A stretch of 64,000 nucleotides of DNA from Caryophanales bacterium (GCA_902363455.1 CABJAC010000005.1:1-64000); one strand, 5' to 3'. Positions 24,744-34,111 are shown, counted from the stretch's first letter. Program-made: numbers and translations. The notes: a model not told the origin generated them from the sequence alone.

Positions 24744-25949
24744 TTAATCGTTTTTTAGTGTCCCATAAAATGTCGTATCTAACTTTGCACGCAATTCGTT
24801 TAATTCTTTTTCCTTCGGGAAATCATAAAAAATACCATTCATCCGTTCACTGACACCTTCGACTTCAAAGTGTTCCCGTTTTGAAAACAGGGCGAGCGAT
24901 AACCCCGCTGCCATCATTTGCCGGACACTGACGTCTAAATTCATCTCTTCTTTCATATACCGGTTCGCAGCAGGAATACTGCTCCATCCGGTCGGCTTCA
25001 TCAAATGCGTCGCCACCGCTTGGATGACTTCTGACTGACGATTGGCCCGGGCGACGTCTGTATCGGTTTTCCGGTGACGGGAATACGCGAGCGCCATTGC
25101 ACCATCCATATGATATTCTTTCCCTTTTTGGAACGAGTACTGGTTGGCTTTCCCACTTGCATCCTGTTCACTGAACGTACCGGTTGAAACTAAATCAATC
25201 CCACCAATTTCATCAATCAAACCAATGAAACTGTCAAACGAAATGACAATCTGACTGTCAATGTTTTGATCGAGTAATCCACTGACGGCACTACTCGTAC
25301 ATTCCTCCCCACCGTATGCAAACGCATGGGTGATTTTATCTTTTTTTCCGTTTTCGCAAGCAATCGGCGTATACGTATCTCGTGGAATGGATGTCAATTG
25401 AATCGTTCGTGAAAGAGGAACAAATTGCATGACAGATAAGGAATCTGATCTTGAACCACGCAGTGTTTCACCCGGCCGGGCATCACTGCCGATCAGCAAA
25501 AACGTAAACGGTTGGGACGAAAAGAGAATAACGCCAATCAAGAGAACGAACAAGATACCCAACAGTTTCCTTTTAAACCGACGTTTCTTTTTCGGAACCG
25601 GTTGTTTTTTCAACCGGTCACCGGATGCTTGACTGCGCACCGGCTCATCTGTTTGACGGTGTTTCGTCGCACGTCTCCGGCTCATACGATTTAAGGCAAG
25701 ACCCACAAGCCGGTTCCCTGAGCGTAATACAGCACCGACTCCAGTTCGCAGACGTCGTGTTGAAGTCTGTTTTGAAACCGTCCGTTGCGGTTCTCGATGC
25801 GAGGGTTCATCGACATAACGGTGACCCGTGGACACAACCGACTCCACACTTTCTCGCTGCCTACTGTCTTGCTTCTGTTCTTCTGACTTACGTAATTCCT
25901 CTTGACGATTTCGTTCTAACCGGGAACGTCCTGAATGCGACTCTTCCAT
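24744..25949 (-). CDS. LytR-CpsA-Psr (LCP) family cell-wall glycopolymer ligase
   Basis: LCP enzymes transfer teichoic acids or capsule from undecaprenyl carriers to peptidoglycan. This 401-residue protein has a long arginine/glutamine-rich cytoplasmic N-terminus (about residues 1-125), one membrane helix (about 127-147) and an extracellular catalytic domain. Catalytic landmarks are LLIGSDARPGE, TSIPRDTYTPI and YSRHRKTDTDVARANRQ, whose Asp and Arg residues bind metal and pyrophosphate. The basic N-terminal extension is unusually long for the family. It lies 14 bases after the nitroreductase gene and probably shares its promoter. Confidence 0.9.
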   Translation of the reverse strand: MEESHSGRSRLERNRQEELRKSEEQKQDSRQRESVESVVSTGHRYVDEPSHREPQRTVSKQTSTRRLRTGVGAVLRSGNRLVGLALNRMSRRRATKHRQTDEPVRSQASGDRLKKQPVPKKKRRFKRKLLGILFVLLIGVILFSSQPFTFLLIGSDARPGETLRGSRSDSLSVMQFVPLSRTIQLTSIPRDTYTPIACENGKKDKITHAFAYGGEECTSSAVSGLLDQNIDSQIVISFDSFIGLIDEIGGIDLVSTGTFSEQDASGKANQYSFQKGKEYHMDGAMALAYSRHRKTDTDVARANRQSEVIQAVATHLMKPTGWSSIPAANRYMKEEMNLDVSVRQMMAAGLSLALFSKREHFEVEGVSERMNGIFYDFPKEKELNELRAKLDTTFYGTLKND

Positions 25950-25963
25950 AGCTTACCTCCGTT

Positions 25964-26710
25964 TTAATCTCGCGCTAAACGCTTTTCCTGTAAGAAATCA
26001 CGCATGTATGTCCGTTTTGGATCTTTCATCGAAGCAGCCATCTGGTATACCCAGCCTTCTGTTCGACGTCCGTCTGTCCGTTCCCCATAATAGGAAGATG
26101 TTTCTTGTTCATACTCAGACAGTAACTGACGCATCGTGTCGTCATCAGTATACGTATTCCGGTGGAAAACCGCATCCATCGGAAGGCGGGGTTTTTTCCC
26201 CGGCTCTTGGTCCGGAAGACCGACGGCAACACCGAACAACGGAACAACGTGATCGGGTAAGGCTAACAGTTCACTGACTTTGGCTGCATCGTTTCGTAAT
26301 GATCCAATATAAACCGTACCGTATCCGAGCGATTCTGCAGCGACGACGAGATTTTGAGCCGCAAGCCCTGCATCCACAGCACCCACGATTAATGCTTCAG
26401 TCGTTTCGACCGTCCGATCGACTGATCCGGACGCTATTTCTGCCGCCAAAACATGTTTATGGTAATCAATGCAAAAGACGAAAAAATAACTGTTTTCAGC
26501 GACATAAGCTTGTCCACTAGCGACATCCACCAATTGTTGCTTCAATGCGCTTTCTTCCACTCCGATAATGGCGTAGGCCTGCTGATAAGAAGAGGTGGAA
26601 GCCGCTTGGGCAGAACGGACGAGAATTTCAACCGTTTTCGGATCAAGCTGATGTGGCTTAAATTTCCGGATGGACCGGTGATGAAGTAAGTGTTCAATTG
26701 TTTCGTTCAT
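25964..26710 (-). CDS. NADPH-dependent nitroreductase (NfsA/FRP type)
   Basis: The 248-residue flavoprotein begins MNETIEHLLHHRSIRKFKPH, the R-S-x-R-K-F FMN-binding signature. It has the AASTSSYQQAYAIIGV helix, NLVVAAESLGYGTVYIGSLRN and a basic C-terminus (RTYMRDFLQEK) typical of NfsA/NfrA/FRP enzymes that reduce nitro compounds and quinones with NADPH. ATG 26710 is preferred (AAAGGAG upstream); the frame is open for 30 more residues without family resemblance. It is followed closely by the LCP gene. Confidence 0.92.
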   Translation of the reverse strand: MNETIEHLLHHRSIRKFKPHQLDPKTVEILVRSAQAASTSSYQQAYAIIGVEESALKQQLVDVASGQAYVAENSYFFVFCIDYHKHVLAAEIASGSVDRTVETTEALIVGAVDAGLAAQNLVVAAESLGYGTVYIGSLRNDAAKVSELLALPDHVVPLFGVAVGLPDQEPGKKPRLPMDAVFHRNTYTDDDTMRQLLSEYEQETSSYYGERTDGRRTEGWVYQMAASMKDPKRTYMRDFLQEKRLARD

Positions 26711-26897
26711 GAATAATCGCTCCTTTGAATGAATGTTTCTCTTAAAGATAGGCAAACATCTCTTTAAGTGCAAATAATACATATCGATATACAAAGACAA
26801 CCGATCATCTCATTTTATCTGTCGCGGGTTACTTCTTAAACAAATCGGGAAAAGGATACAAGAAGCGCTGTGTCTTTTTTGTCGAAGGAGGGCGGTC

Positions 26898-27809
26898 ATG
26901 AGAATTCGCAAACTACGTCTTTTACTTGAACAATACGGCGATACGACCCTTCGCGACATTATCGTAGAAATGTATCGTCAACTTCCTAAACAAGTCATCG
27001 AAGAAAAAGATTTGGATTTGATGTTAGCTCAGTTTGCCAAGTACAAAGGTCTACAAAAAGAACAGGAACAACCAAACGTCGAACAAACCATCGAACAAAC
27101 CGAACAATTCATCCAATTCGCTTATGATATGCAGTATTTGGAACCAAACGCACGTGTCACCATCCGTGAGCAAAAAAACTGGTATGTAACTGCAAAACGT
27201 CTGCTCAAACACCTCCGTCACTACATCGGTCGAAAAAACGGGACACGGGTTGCTTTTGAGGAGTTCTTTTTTTTACTTTCCTCGGCAGCCGGAGAAGAAC
27301 CGCTTTTTTTAAGCAATGATCCTTTCCGATTAATCAAAGTCACACAGGTGGAGCTGTTTGAAGAACTTGTCGGTTACTATAAACTCGACACACCTGACCA
27401 AACATGGATGCAGCGAGCTATCTATACTGCCGTCAAAGTCCCGATTGATGTTGATACGGAGCGGAGCGATTTGTTCCTCGCCGTTCTTACCCACTGTACA
27501 AGTGTTCGTGAGCGGGAATCTTACGTGAATTTATTAAACACCCACGCTAAAAAACTTCAAATGAAGGTTCGGATGGATACGGACTTGTTAGTGCTGTATC
27601 AAGAAATTCGTTTTGCCGAACTGCATGCCCTCATTGCTTTACGTCAACTTGAACGTGCCGAAGCCATGCTGTTCACAGAATATATTCCTTATTTTTCTCA
27701 TCGTTCGACTCCATTCCGTTATTACCTTGACTTGCTTCAGCAAGCCGGACTAGAAGAAGAACATGACCGGATCGAACGGGTCGGACGACGAAAACATATT
27801 CATTTTTAA
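26898..27809 (+). CDS. Helical protein of unknown function
   Basis: A 303-residue, apparently all-helical cytosolic protein with ATG 26898 behind GGAGGGCGG. It is rich in Gln, Glu, Arg and Leu: an early segment EQEQPNVEQTIEQTEQFIQF could be a coiled coil, and a later part shows repeated aromatic-leucine helices such as LLNTHAKKLQMKVRM. There is no membrane segment and no catalytic motif. It stands alone between a leftward nitroreductase and a converging small gene, and shares a bidirectional terminator. I do not recognise the family. Confidence 0.75.
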   Translation: MRIRKLRLLLEQYGDTTLRDIIVEMYRQLPKQVIEEKDLDLMLAQFAKYKGLQKEQEQPNVEQTIEQTEQFIQFAYDMQYLEPNARVTIREQKNWYVTAKRLLKHLRHYIGRKNGTRVAFEEFFFLLSSAAGEEPLFLSNDPFRLIKVTQVELFEELVGYYKLDTPDQTWMQRAIYTAVKVPIDVDTERSDLFLAVLTHCTSVRERESYVNLLNTHAKKLQMKVRMDTDLLVLYQEIRFAELHALIALRQLERAEAMLFTEYIPYFSHRSTPFRYYLDLLQQAGLEEEHDRIERVGRRKHIHF

Positions 27810-27822
27810 GATATAATACGCC

Positions 27823-27865
27823 AAAAAGACGAAGGACTCTTTAATGAGAATCCTCCGTCTTTTTC
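27823..27865. terminator. Bidirectional terminator
   Basis: AAAAAGACG-AGGA-TCT pairs with AGA-TCCT-CGTCTTTTT around a 6-base loop, between the converging genes at 26898-27809 and 27868-28128. Confidence 0.88.
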
Positions 27866-27867
27866 AT

Positions 27868-28128
27868 TTAGTCCGTCGCATTCACAATACCTAATCCAAC
27901 TGTCGCTAATAAAGCGATACAGGCGAATAAAAAAGCCATGTCGTTTGGAGAATCAAATCCATCATATGTCGGTTCTTTTTGATCTGTAATGATTTCATCC
28001 ATCGTTCCATAACTGCCGTACGTCGTAGATTCTCGGACGGTTGTTTCATTTTTTTCAATCTCTTGTGCTTGGATCGGATGTACCCCGATCAAAATGAAAA
28101 AGAATCCGAGTACAAGTAGTGTTCTCAC
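27868..28128 (-). CDS. Small exported or membrane-anchored protein
   Basis: The 86-residue product has a signal-peptide-like N-terminus (MRTLLVLGFFFILIGVHPIQAQE, cleavage plausible after AQA or similar), a polar acidic middle with TTYGSYGTMDEI and a hydrophobic C-terminal helix (about residues 66-82). It could be held to the membrane by either end. The ribosome binding site is GGTGGTG-like. Function unknown; single-gene unit. Confidence 0.6.
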   Translation of the reverse strand: MRTLLVLGFFFILIGVHPIQAQEIEKNETTVRESTTYGSYGTMDEIITDQKEPTYDGFDSPNDMAFLFACIALLATVGLGIVNATD

Positions 28129-28242
28129 TGTCTTTCACCACCTAATTATTTACCTTTAATTTCAAATTAAACCCATAATATTTCTGTGGTTTTTGTATAC
28201 TGACTGTACTGGCTTTCATTTTTTTGAAAGGACGTGTTTATA

Positions 28243-29082
28243 TTGAAAATTTTATCTTACCGTCAACTCACTCATTCGCAACGCCGCTTGGTGCATCGTT
28301 TTCTTCGACACCATCCGTCTATCCCTTCCTCCCTTACTCATCAACCGGATGAACATCAACAATGGACAATTTGGAAGGAACAAGATCTTCAGGCAACGCT
28401 CGGACTTCGTATTTTTCACCAGTCGATTCAATTAGTAAATGCTGCTTACTCTGATTTATCAGCTTTTCGTCAACTCGCTCTCTATGTGCACGAAAAAGCC
28501 CTCGCGCTTTCCCCTCAGTATATCGATGTGCAAGTCATACCGCCCCATGATTTCGGATTCGTCACGACATGGAACGCCTTGGGCTACTCTTTATCTGGTG
28601 AACAATTTCGATTAATTGGTCTTACTCACGAGCGAAACGCCTCGCTGCACTTCAAGCCTCTGTCCTTAAGAAATCGTCCGTTATACTTAAGTATCCGTAA
28701 TGACGCCGTTGACGGTTCTGATTTTCTCTTCCCCTATGATGTTGCACATCTCGATTACTTATTAGATCAAGGAGTATTGCCCTACCTGGTGTACGACGAA
28801 AAAACAATCATCGGAACGATTTTGATTGAACAGCATCAACAAGTCGTCCGTCTTCTCGAAATCACCTGCTTGCCTCAACTGAAAAACCAAGGATATGGTC
28901 GGAGAATTTTGGATACCTTCCAAACGAAATTACGAAAAAAGAATATCTTGTCATTTGAAGTATTTTGTTATTCCACACAACAAGAAGCCCTCCGCCTCTA
29001 TCAACCAGCGGCATTTTGTGATATTCAAGTTTTTTCAAACTGGCATCGTTATTCTTGCGAACCGGTTTCTTTAACGACGTAA
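28243..29082 (+). CDS. GNAT family N-acetyltransferase
   Basis: The C-terminal half of this 279-residue protein has the acetyl-CoA-binding motif LPQLKNQGYGRRILDTFQ (Q-G-Y-G-R) after a LLEITC strand, so it is a GNAT acetyltransferase of unknown substrate. The N-terminal half is divergent and may be a second degenerate GNAT fold. I choose TTG 28243, 10 bases after GAAAGGA; GTG 28234 lies too close to that site. The 3' end overlaps the converging gene 29071-30003 by 12 bases. Confidence 0.72.
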   Translation: MKILSYRQLTHSQRRLVHRFLRHHPSIPSSLTHQPDEHQQWTIWKEQDLQATLGLRIFHQSIQLVNAAYSDLSAFRQLALYVHEKALALSPQYIDVQVIPPHDFGFVTTWNALGYSLSGEQFRLIGLTHERNASLHFKPLSLRNRPLYLSIRNDAVDGSDFLFPYDVAHLDYLLDQGVLPYLVYDEKTIIGTILIEQHQQVVRLLEITCLPQLKNQGYGRRILDTFQTKLRKKNILSFEVFCYSTQQEALRLYQPAAFCDIQVFSNWHRYSCEPVSLTT

Positions 29083-30003
29083 ACGTTGTACGATTTCCAT
29101 GTATTCTGTCAGTACGTATTGATCATCTATATCATTAAAATCGACACGTGCCTCTGATTTCAACCGTGTACCCATTACGAGTAGTCTCTCGTAATAATCT
29201 GTCCCTAAACTTGCTTCAAGCCCCGGTTGATAATTATGAAAGGCCAATAAAGAATCTTCCACGATTTCTTGATGTTTCGGATGTTTCAACGCATCTTCTA
29301 ACAGTCTAGGAAATTGTTCCACTTGCCGTCCGACAATAGCATAAAACAACGGGAAATGTTTCGCATAACGAAAAGATATATCATAATGGCCGTAATCAAT
29401 GACAGGACGCAGACTTTCAAACTGTCCGCGTTGCAACCGTTCTGCTAATCCGACGGTCGTACGGTGTTCGAATAATAAAAGACTATCTCCGGTCAATGGC
29501 TGTTCATTCGTCAGCAACAAGACAATATCTAACGAATTAATTTCATCTGTTTCAAGAAAACGATCGCTCCGTTGCAATTCGGTTGTGTACGATAAATTCA
29601 ATCCTGCTGCGACGGCTTGCTTGAACATCGTGTGATCATATACAGTATACAGACCTGCCGGGAAAGCTAACGGTTGCCGGACAAGCGATCGGTGTCCTTC
29701 AATCGTCACGATTTGATTAATATCCAAACCACCTGCGATCAACTTTTGAAGGAAAACAGTCCCTGATTTGATTTCTGTCAACCGGATCAACAGACGATCT
29801 ACATCTACCATCGGTTGATGGGTTGAGAGCGCCAACGCAAGATGATCCTCTGACTGCAACGAAATCGCACGACTGATAAAATTCAAGGCCCGCCGCTCTT
29901 GTTCTGTCAATTGTTTGTCATATGCTTGAAAATCAGTCGTTTTTAAATTAAGGAAAGCATCGATTGCCGGAGCAATCGCTTCATTTTTAACAAATCTTCT
30001 CAT
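29071..30003 (-). CDS. Protein of unknown function, possibly helical-repeat type
   Basis: A 310-residue soluble protein beginning MRRFVKNEAIAPAIDAFLNL. Segments such as LQKLIAGGLDINQIVTIEG and FKQAVAAGLNLSYT have the helix-G-x-D/N pattern of ankyrin-like repeats, but no full repeat array can be drawn. ATG 30003 follows AGGGGGA; the frame is open 15 codons further. There is no signal peptide. It converges on the GNAT gene and is not clearly part of an operon. Confidence 0.65.
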   Translation of the reverse strand: MRRFVKNEAIAPAIDAFLNLKTTDFQAYDKQLTEQERRALNFISRAISLQSEDHLALALSTHQPMVDVDRLLIRLTEIKSGTVFLQKLIAGGLDINQIVTIEGHRSLVRQPLAFPAGLYTVYDHTMFKQAVAAGLNLSYTTELQRSDRFLETDEINSLDIVLLLTNEQPLTGDSLLLFEHRTTVGLAERLQRGQFESLRPVIDYGHYDISFRYAKHFPLFYAIVGRQVEQFPRLLEDALKHPKHQEIVEDSLLAFHNYQPGLEASLGTDYYERLLVMGTRLKSEARVDFNDIDDQYVLTEYMEIVQRLRR

Positions 30004-30070
30004 ATTCCTTGTCCCCCTGAATGGTGTCTCTCTTCGTAGTGTACGCAAAATTGAATCTTCTTGAAAGACT

Positions 30071-30117
30071 CAAAAAAAAATCCCGGTGCTTCCTAAGAAA
30101 AGAAGCAACCAAGATTT
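30071..30117 (-). terminator. Terminator behind the small exported protein gene
   Basis: GGTTGCTTC pairs with GAAGCACC (one bulge), extended by AATC/GGATT, and is followed on the minus strand by nine T (30071-30079). Confidence 0.75.
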
Positions 30118-30489
30118 TCATTTTTTACTCACTTTCAGATGTGAATTCCGAAAAGTTTCGTCTTTTTTACCGACTTTTTCAACACTTGTCCCCACCGAAC
30201 CATTGTATTCGATCTCTTGTTTTGGCTGAATGAATTCATAAGTAACTGCTGGTTCACCACGTAATCGGACTTTAATCACTTGCCGATGTTGAAGTGAGAA
30301 AGAAGCTTTCACTTCAAGAAGGGACGTTTTATCAATACCGTTTCGGGACTGTAACATCTTCGCCAACTGATTCTCTGAATTCCGTTGACTGCTTTGAAGT
30401 TCAGCATACGAAATACCGACAGCAAACGACAGCACTCCAATCAGACTTAACGCGAGAATGACCAGTATTTTTTTCAATGACTGACTCAC
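30118..30489 (-). CDS. Small secreted or anchored protein of unknown function
   Basis: This 123-residue product has an N-terminal hydrophobic helix (about residues 8-28, MSQSLKKILVILALSLIGV and onward) ending at a plausible cleavage or anchor site ISYAEL. The remainder is polar, with beta-strand-like VIKVRLRGEPAVTYEFIQP and a basic tail. It resembles short DUF3139-like exported proteins, weakly. A terminator follows immediately. Confidence 0.6.
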   Translation of the reverse strand: MSQSLKKILVILALSLIGVLSFAVGISYAELQSSQRNSENQLAKMLQSRNGIDKTSLLEVKASFSLQHRQVIKVRLRGEPAVTYEFIQPKQEIEYNGSVGTSVEKVGKKDETFRNSHLKVSKK

Positions 30490-30533
30490 CTCCAGATAGA
30501 GTTCTTCCTGCTCTCATCATCGGATCATCCGTC

Positions 30534-31001
30534 TTATTCCTGAAGTCTTTTTGAAACTTCTTTCAACTGCATTTGCATATCGATATGGGGAATGCCGTCT
30601 TCCAAATAGACATCGGATTTTTTTTCAAATCCAAACGTGGCGTAAAATCCCTCTAAATGAGCTTGAGCCTGAAGATCAATCTGAAGTTCACCTTGTTTGT
30701 GGACATCGGCAATCGCTTCATTTAACAATCGTCTCGCAATTCCCTTTGACCGGTAATCGGCCCGGACGGCTACTCGTCCGATCGCGACTGCTCCAGACGG
30801 CTTTCTCGGCAGGACGCGAAGACAACCAATCAATTGATTTCCGTCATACGCCAAACCGTGCCATGCATCTTGATCCCGGTTATCCAGTTCCGGATACGGA
30901 CAATTTTGTTCCACAACAAAAATATCCGTTCTGAGTTTTAATAATTCGTACAGGCTCGTTCCATCTAATTGATGAAATGAATACCATTTTGTTTGATACA
31001 T
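30534..31001 (-). CDS. GNAT acetyltransferase, ElaA family
   Basis: The 155-residue protein shows the ElaA pattern: WYSFHQLDGTSLYELLKLR, VFVVEQNCPYPELDNRDQDAWH (here with DIFVVEQNCPYPE), and the acetyl-CoA loop RADYRSKGIARRLL followed by LQAQAHLEGFYATFGF. ElaA proteins are uncharacterised acetyltransferases. ATG 31001 is preferred, 10 bases after GGGAG; a TTG two codons upstream is the alternative. It is read in the same direction as the RimJ/RimL-like gene 30 bases upstream. Confidence 0.9.
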   Translation of the reverse strand: MYQTKWYSFHQLDGTSLYELLKLRTDIFVVEQNCPYPELDNRDQDAWHGLAYDGNQLIGCLRVLPRKPSGAVAIGRVAVRADYRSKGIARRLLNEAIADVHKQGELQIDLQAQAHLEGFYATFGFEKKSDVYLEDGIPHIDMQMQLKEVSKRLQE

Positions 31002-31031
31002 AGACAACTCGCTCCCTACTTTTTTAAAAAA

Positions 31032-31547
31032 TCATCCTCGAAACAGACGAGACAGTCGACAAGCATAAATAATGACAGGCACTCCTTTAAATACTGTTTC
31101 TTTTTCCCATTGCATTCCATTTGCTCGGGCAACATTTTGAGAAGATGTATTTTCAGGATGAATGATGGAAATCAAGCGTTCGTTTCCTTGTTCATGTGCT
31201 TGACGCATCAGTCTCTGGGCCGCCTCACGTCCATAACCGACTTTCCAGTGAATGGGTGTCAACCAATAACCAACTTCAAGTTCCTGTACACCGTCTACTT
31301 CTTGCAAAACAAGTCCGGCAAAACCAATCGGCTCCTGCGTCTCTTTTTTTTCTAACAGTAAAAATCCTGTTTGTCGTTCATCTTCATATCGTTCAAACTG
31401 CCGTTCAAACCAAACCTTTGCTTCTGCATCATCCAAGCCCATCCCTCCGTTGATGTAACGCATGACAAGCTCGTTTTGAACCAGTGTCTTATAGAAATCA
31501 AAATCCGTCTTTACAAATGGTCGCATGTTTAATCGTTCGCTTTCCAT
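31032..31547 (-). CDS. GNAT acetyltransferase, RimJ/RimL-like
   Basis: The 171-residue protein starts MESERLNMRPFVKTDFDF (S-E-R-L-x-x-R), has VGYWLTPIHWKVGYGREA with the acetyl-CoA-binding G-Y-G-x-E-A, and ENTSSQNVARANGMQWEKE, the N-x-x-S-x-x-V-x-x-x-x-G pattern of the RimJ/RimL group (protein or antibiotic N-acetylation). AGGGGGAG precedes the ATG. It is upstream of the ElaA-type gene and probably cotranscribed with it. Confidence 0.9.
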   Translation of the reverse strand: MESERLNMRPFVKTDFDFYKTLVQNELVMRYINGGMGLDDAEAKVWFERQFERYEDERQTGFLLLEKKETQEPIGFAGLVLQEVDGVQELEVGYWLTPIHWKVGYGREAAQRLMRQAHEQGNERLISIIHPENTSSQNVARANGMQWEKETVFKGVPVIIYACRLSRLFRG

Positions 31548-31809
31548 GGTGTCTCCCCCTTCCTTGATTTAATCGTGTCTTTTATTTTTCCCCTGTTTTT
31601 CATTTATTCACCCCTTATACCACCGTTTTCTTTAAAAAAATATACCGTGTGTCACATGACTATTCCATGACATTCTCTAAGAAGCGCTTGCTTTTTATCT
31701 GTCAACTCTGTATTTTGGGAACAGTATGCTAAACATCAAACACGGAATTAGTGTAAAATATATTTTGAGCGTTTTTGGCTGAATGGAATTTATGAAAAAG
31801 GACTGAGAC

Positions 31810-32730
31810 ATGATGACGGAGCAACTATTAGCTGGGTTGTACGAAGGTATTGCAAAAGAAGCAGTTTTAATCAACGAACCTTTAAAAAATCACACGTATA
31901 CAAAAATGGGTGGATTGGCGGATCTTTTCTTGATTCCTTCCACATATGAAGAGACAGCATTTGCTGTCCGTTATGCTTATGAAAATGATTTACCTTTAAC
32001 CATGCTCGGAAACGGATCAAACCTTGTCGTTCGTGACGGCGGTATCCGGGGAATCGTATTATCTTTTGAAAAATTAACTGATATTTCTGTTGAAGGACAT
32101 GAACTTGTCGCACAAAGCGGAGCAGCAATCATTCAAGCTTCACGCATTGCTTACGACCATGCTTTAAGTGGTCTCGAATTCGCATGCGGCATTCCCGGTA
32201 CAATCGGTGGTGCCTTGATCATGAATGCCGGTGCTTACGGTGGAGAAGTCAAAGACTGTCTGGATAGTGCAACCGTTTTGACCCGCAAAGGCGAGTTACT
32301 GAACATCTCGCATGAAGAGCTTGAGCTTGGTTATCGTTCAAGCTGTTTCTCGAAAAAAGAATATATCATCTTAGAAGGACGATTCTCTCTGACAGAAGGC
32401 GATCCAGCTTTAATCAAAGAAGTGATGGATGATTTGACACATAAACGCGAAACGAAACAACCTCTTGAATACCCTTCATGCGGGAGCGTTTTCAAACGTC
32501 CGGAAGGCTATTTTGCCGGCAAACTGATTCAAGACAGCGGTTTACAAGGCGCCCGGATTGGTGGCGCGGAAGTCTCTCAAAAACATGCCGGATTTATTGT
32601 GAATGTTAAAGACGCAACGGCAACAGACTATATTTCACTGATTCGCCATGTCCAAGAAACCGTCCAAGAAAAGTTTGGAATTTTACTTGAACCGGAAGTA
32701 AAAATTATCGGCGATGAGTTACACAACTAA
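31810..32730 (+). CDS. murB: UDP-N-acetylenolpyruvoylglucosamine reductase
   Basis: MurB reduces UDP-GlcNAc-enolpyruvate to UDP-MurNAc with NADPH and FAD, an essential step of peptidoglycan synthesis. The 306-residue protein has the FAD-domain motifs TYTKMGGLADL, MLGNGSNLVV and FACGIPGTIGGALIMNAGAY, then the catalytic YPSCGSVFKRP (Ser) and IGGAEVSQKHAGFIVN. This is the shorter, type II-like MurB found in Bacilli. AAAGGAC precedes tandem ATGs at 31810 and 31813; either may be used. A perfect terminator follows. Confidence 0.97.
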   Translation: MMTEQLLAGLYEGIAKEAVLINEPLKNHTYTKMGGLADLFLIPSTYEETAFAVRYAYENDLPLTMLGNGSNLVVRDGGIRGIVLSFEKLTDISVEGHELVAQSGAAIIQASRIAYDHALSGLEFACGIPGTIGGALIMNAGAYGGEVKDCLDSATVLTRKGELLNISHEELELGYRSSCFSKKEYIILEGRFSLTEGDPALIKEVMDDLTHKRETKQPLEYPSCGSVFKRPEGYFAGKLIQDSGLQGARIGGAEVSQKHAGFIVNVKDATATDYISLIRHVQETVQEKFGILLEPEVKIIGDELHN

Positions 32731-32777
32731 ACAAACAGCGGGCTGACACGATTCACGTGTCAGCCCGCTGTTTGTTT
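32729..32777. terminator. Bidirectional terminator, murB and M29 aminopeptidase
   Basis: A perfect 22-bp inverted repeat (32729-32750 with 32756-32777) encloses a 5-base loop. T-rich flanks occur on both sides. Confidence 0.93.
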
Positions 32778-32792
32778 AACGAATTCGATGTA

Positions 32793-34016
32793 TTAAATGG
32801 CCCAGTTCCCATCACGCATTAATGGTTCCCGTGTGCCGTCAGACAGTTCACCGTCAATCGACATGTCTCCGGAACCGATCATGAAATCAACATGCGTCAT
32901 TGAATCGTTCGCACCTTGCGCTGCCAATTCTTCGTTCGACAGACTCGGTCCGTTCTCAAGACACGTCGAGTAGGCGCGTCCGATCGCCAAGTGGCAGGAA
33001 GCATTTTCATCAAATAATGTATTGTAGAACAAAATACCGGAGTCTGAAATCGGCGAATGGTGCGGCACAAGAGCCACTTCTCCGAGGTAACGCGCACCTT
33101 CATCCAATGAAATAAGTTCGTCAAGTGCTGCTTGTCCCTGTTTCGCTTCGGCTTTGATAATTTTCCCGTCTTCAAACCATAACGTAAACTCATCGATCAA
33201 ATTCCCGCTGTAGCTGAGTGGTTTTGTACTCGAAACATGCCCGTTGACTCCGGTTTTTTTCGGTAAAGTGAATACTTCTTCCGTCGGCAGATTGGCGATG
33301 AAGTCGACACCATCCGCGTTTGGTCCACCTCCACCCAGCCAAACATGACGTTCCGGCAATTCAATCGTCAATTCTGTTCCTGGTGCCGAGTAATGAAGTT
33401 TATTGTATTTTTTCTCTGTCAAGAAGGTGGCTTTTGTCCGTAAATTCGCATCGTGTTGTTCCCAAGCGACGACTGGATTATCTTGGTCCACACGTGTCGC
33501 TTTCAAGATGGCTCCCCACAGGTCCTCCAGCGCGTTGTCAGAGTCCGGGAAGACCTTGGTAGCCCAAGCATCTGAAGGCGCCGCAATGACGCACCAACTG
33601 ACATTATCACTCATGACGAACTTACGCCAATTTGCTAAAGCGATACCTGCTGCTTTATTCGCCCGCGCAATTCGACTGGATTCAACTCCATTCAATAAGT
33701 CAGGATCTTCACTGACGACCGAAAGGAACGCTGTTTTTTCTTCTGCCAATTGATCAAAACGAGCTTTTAACCATTCCGGAAACGCATCAAACGAATCTTC
33801 CGGTGCATCGAAGTAACGAATTTTCGTCATTTCATCATCTGACCACTGGACATAAACATTTGAAGCCCCCACTTCATAGGCCACACGCGTAATTTCACGG
33901 ACAAGTGGTGCATTTTCAATTCCAGCACGAATTTCGAGTTGTTGACCGGCTTGCAGGTTGATTCCTGTACGTACCGCGAGTGCGGCATACTTTTTTAATT
34001 GTTCTTGAGTCGGCAT
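32793..34016 (-). CDS. M29 family aminopeptidase (AmpS type)
   Basis: The 407-residue cytosolic metallopeptidase matches family M29: MPTQEQLKKYAALAVRTGIN at the N-terminus, WSDDEMTKIRYFDAPEDSF, and toward the C-terminus EVALVPHHSPISDSG, FYNTLFDENASCHLAIG with Glu and His metal ligands, and MTHVDFMIGSGDMSIDG. These enzymes remove N-terminal residues using two divalent ions (Co, Zn or Mn). ATG 34016 has AAAGGGGA 7 bases upstream; the open frame adds only 6 residues. It stands alone. Confidence 0.94.
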   Translation of the reverse strand: MPTQEQLKKYAALAVRTGINLQAGQQLEIRAGIENAPLVREITRVAYEVGASNVYVQWSDDEMTKIRYFDAPEDSFDAFPEWLKARFDQLAEEKTAFLSVVSEDPDLLNGVESSRIARANKAAGIALANWRKFVMSDNVSWCVIAAPSDAWATKVFPDSDNALEDLWGAILKATRVDQDNPVVAWEQHDANLRTKATFLTEKKYNKLHYSAPGTELTIELPERHVWLGGGGPNADGVDFIANLPTEEVFTLPKKTGVNGHVSSTKPLSYSGNLIDEFTLWFEDGKIIKAEAKQGQAALDELISLDEGARYLGEVALVPHHSPISDSGILFYNTLFDENASCHLAIGRAYSTCLENGPSLSNEELAAQGANDSMTHVDFMIGSGDMSIDGELSDGTREPLMRDGNWAI

Positions 34017-34111
34017 TATGTAATCCCCTTTCAACTATTACTCTTATTTTCACGAAATAGTTGCAATTTTGCAAGAAATAAGGTGAAACTAGAGATACAG
34101 AAGGAGTGTTG

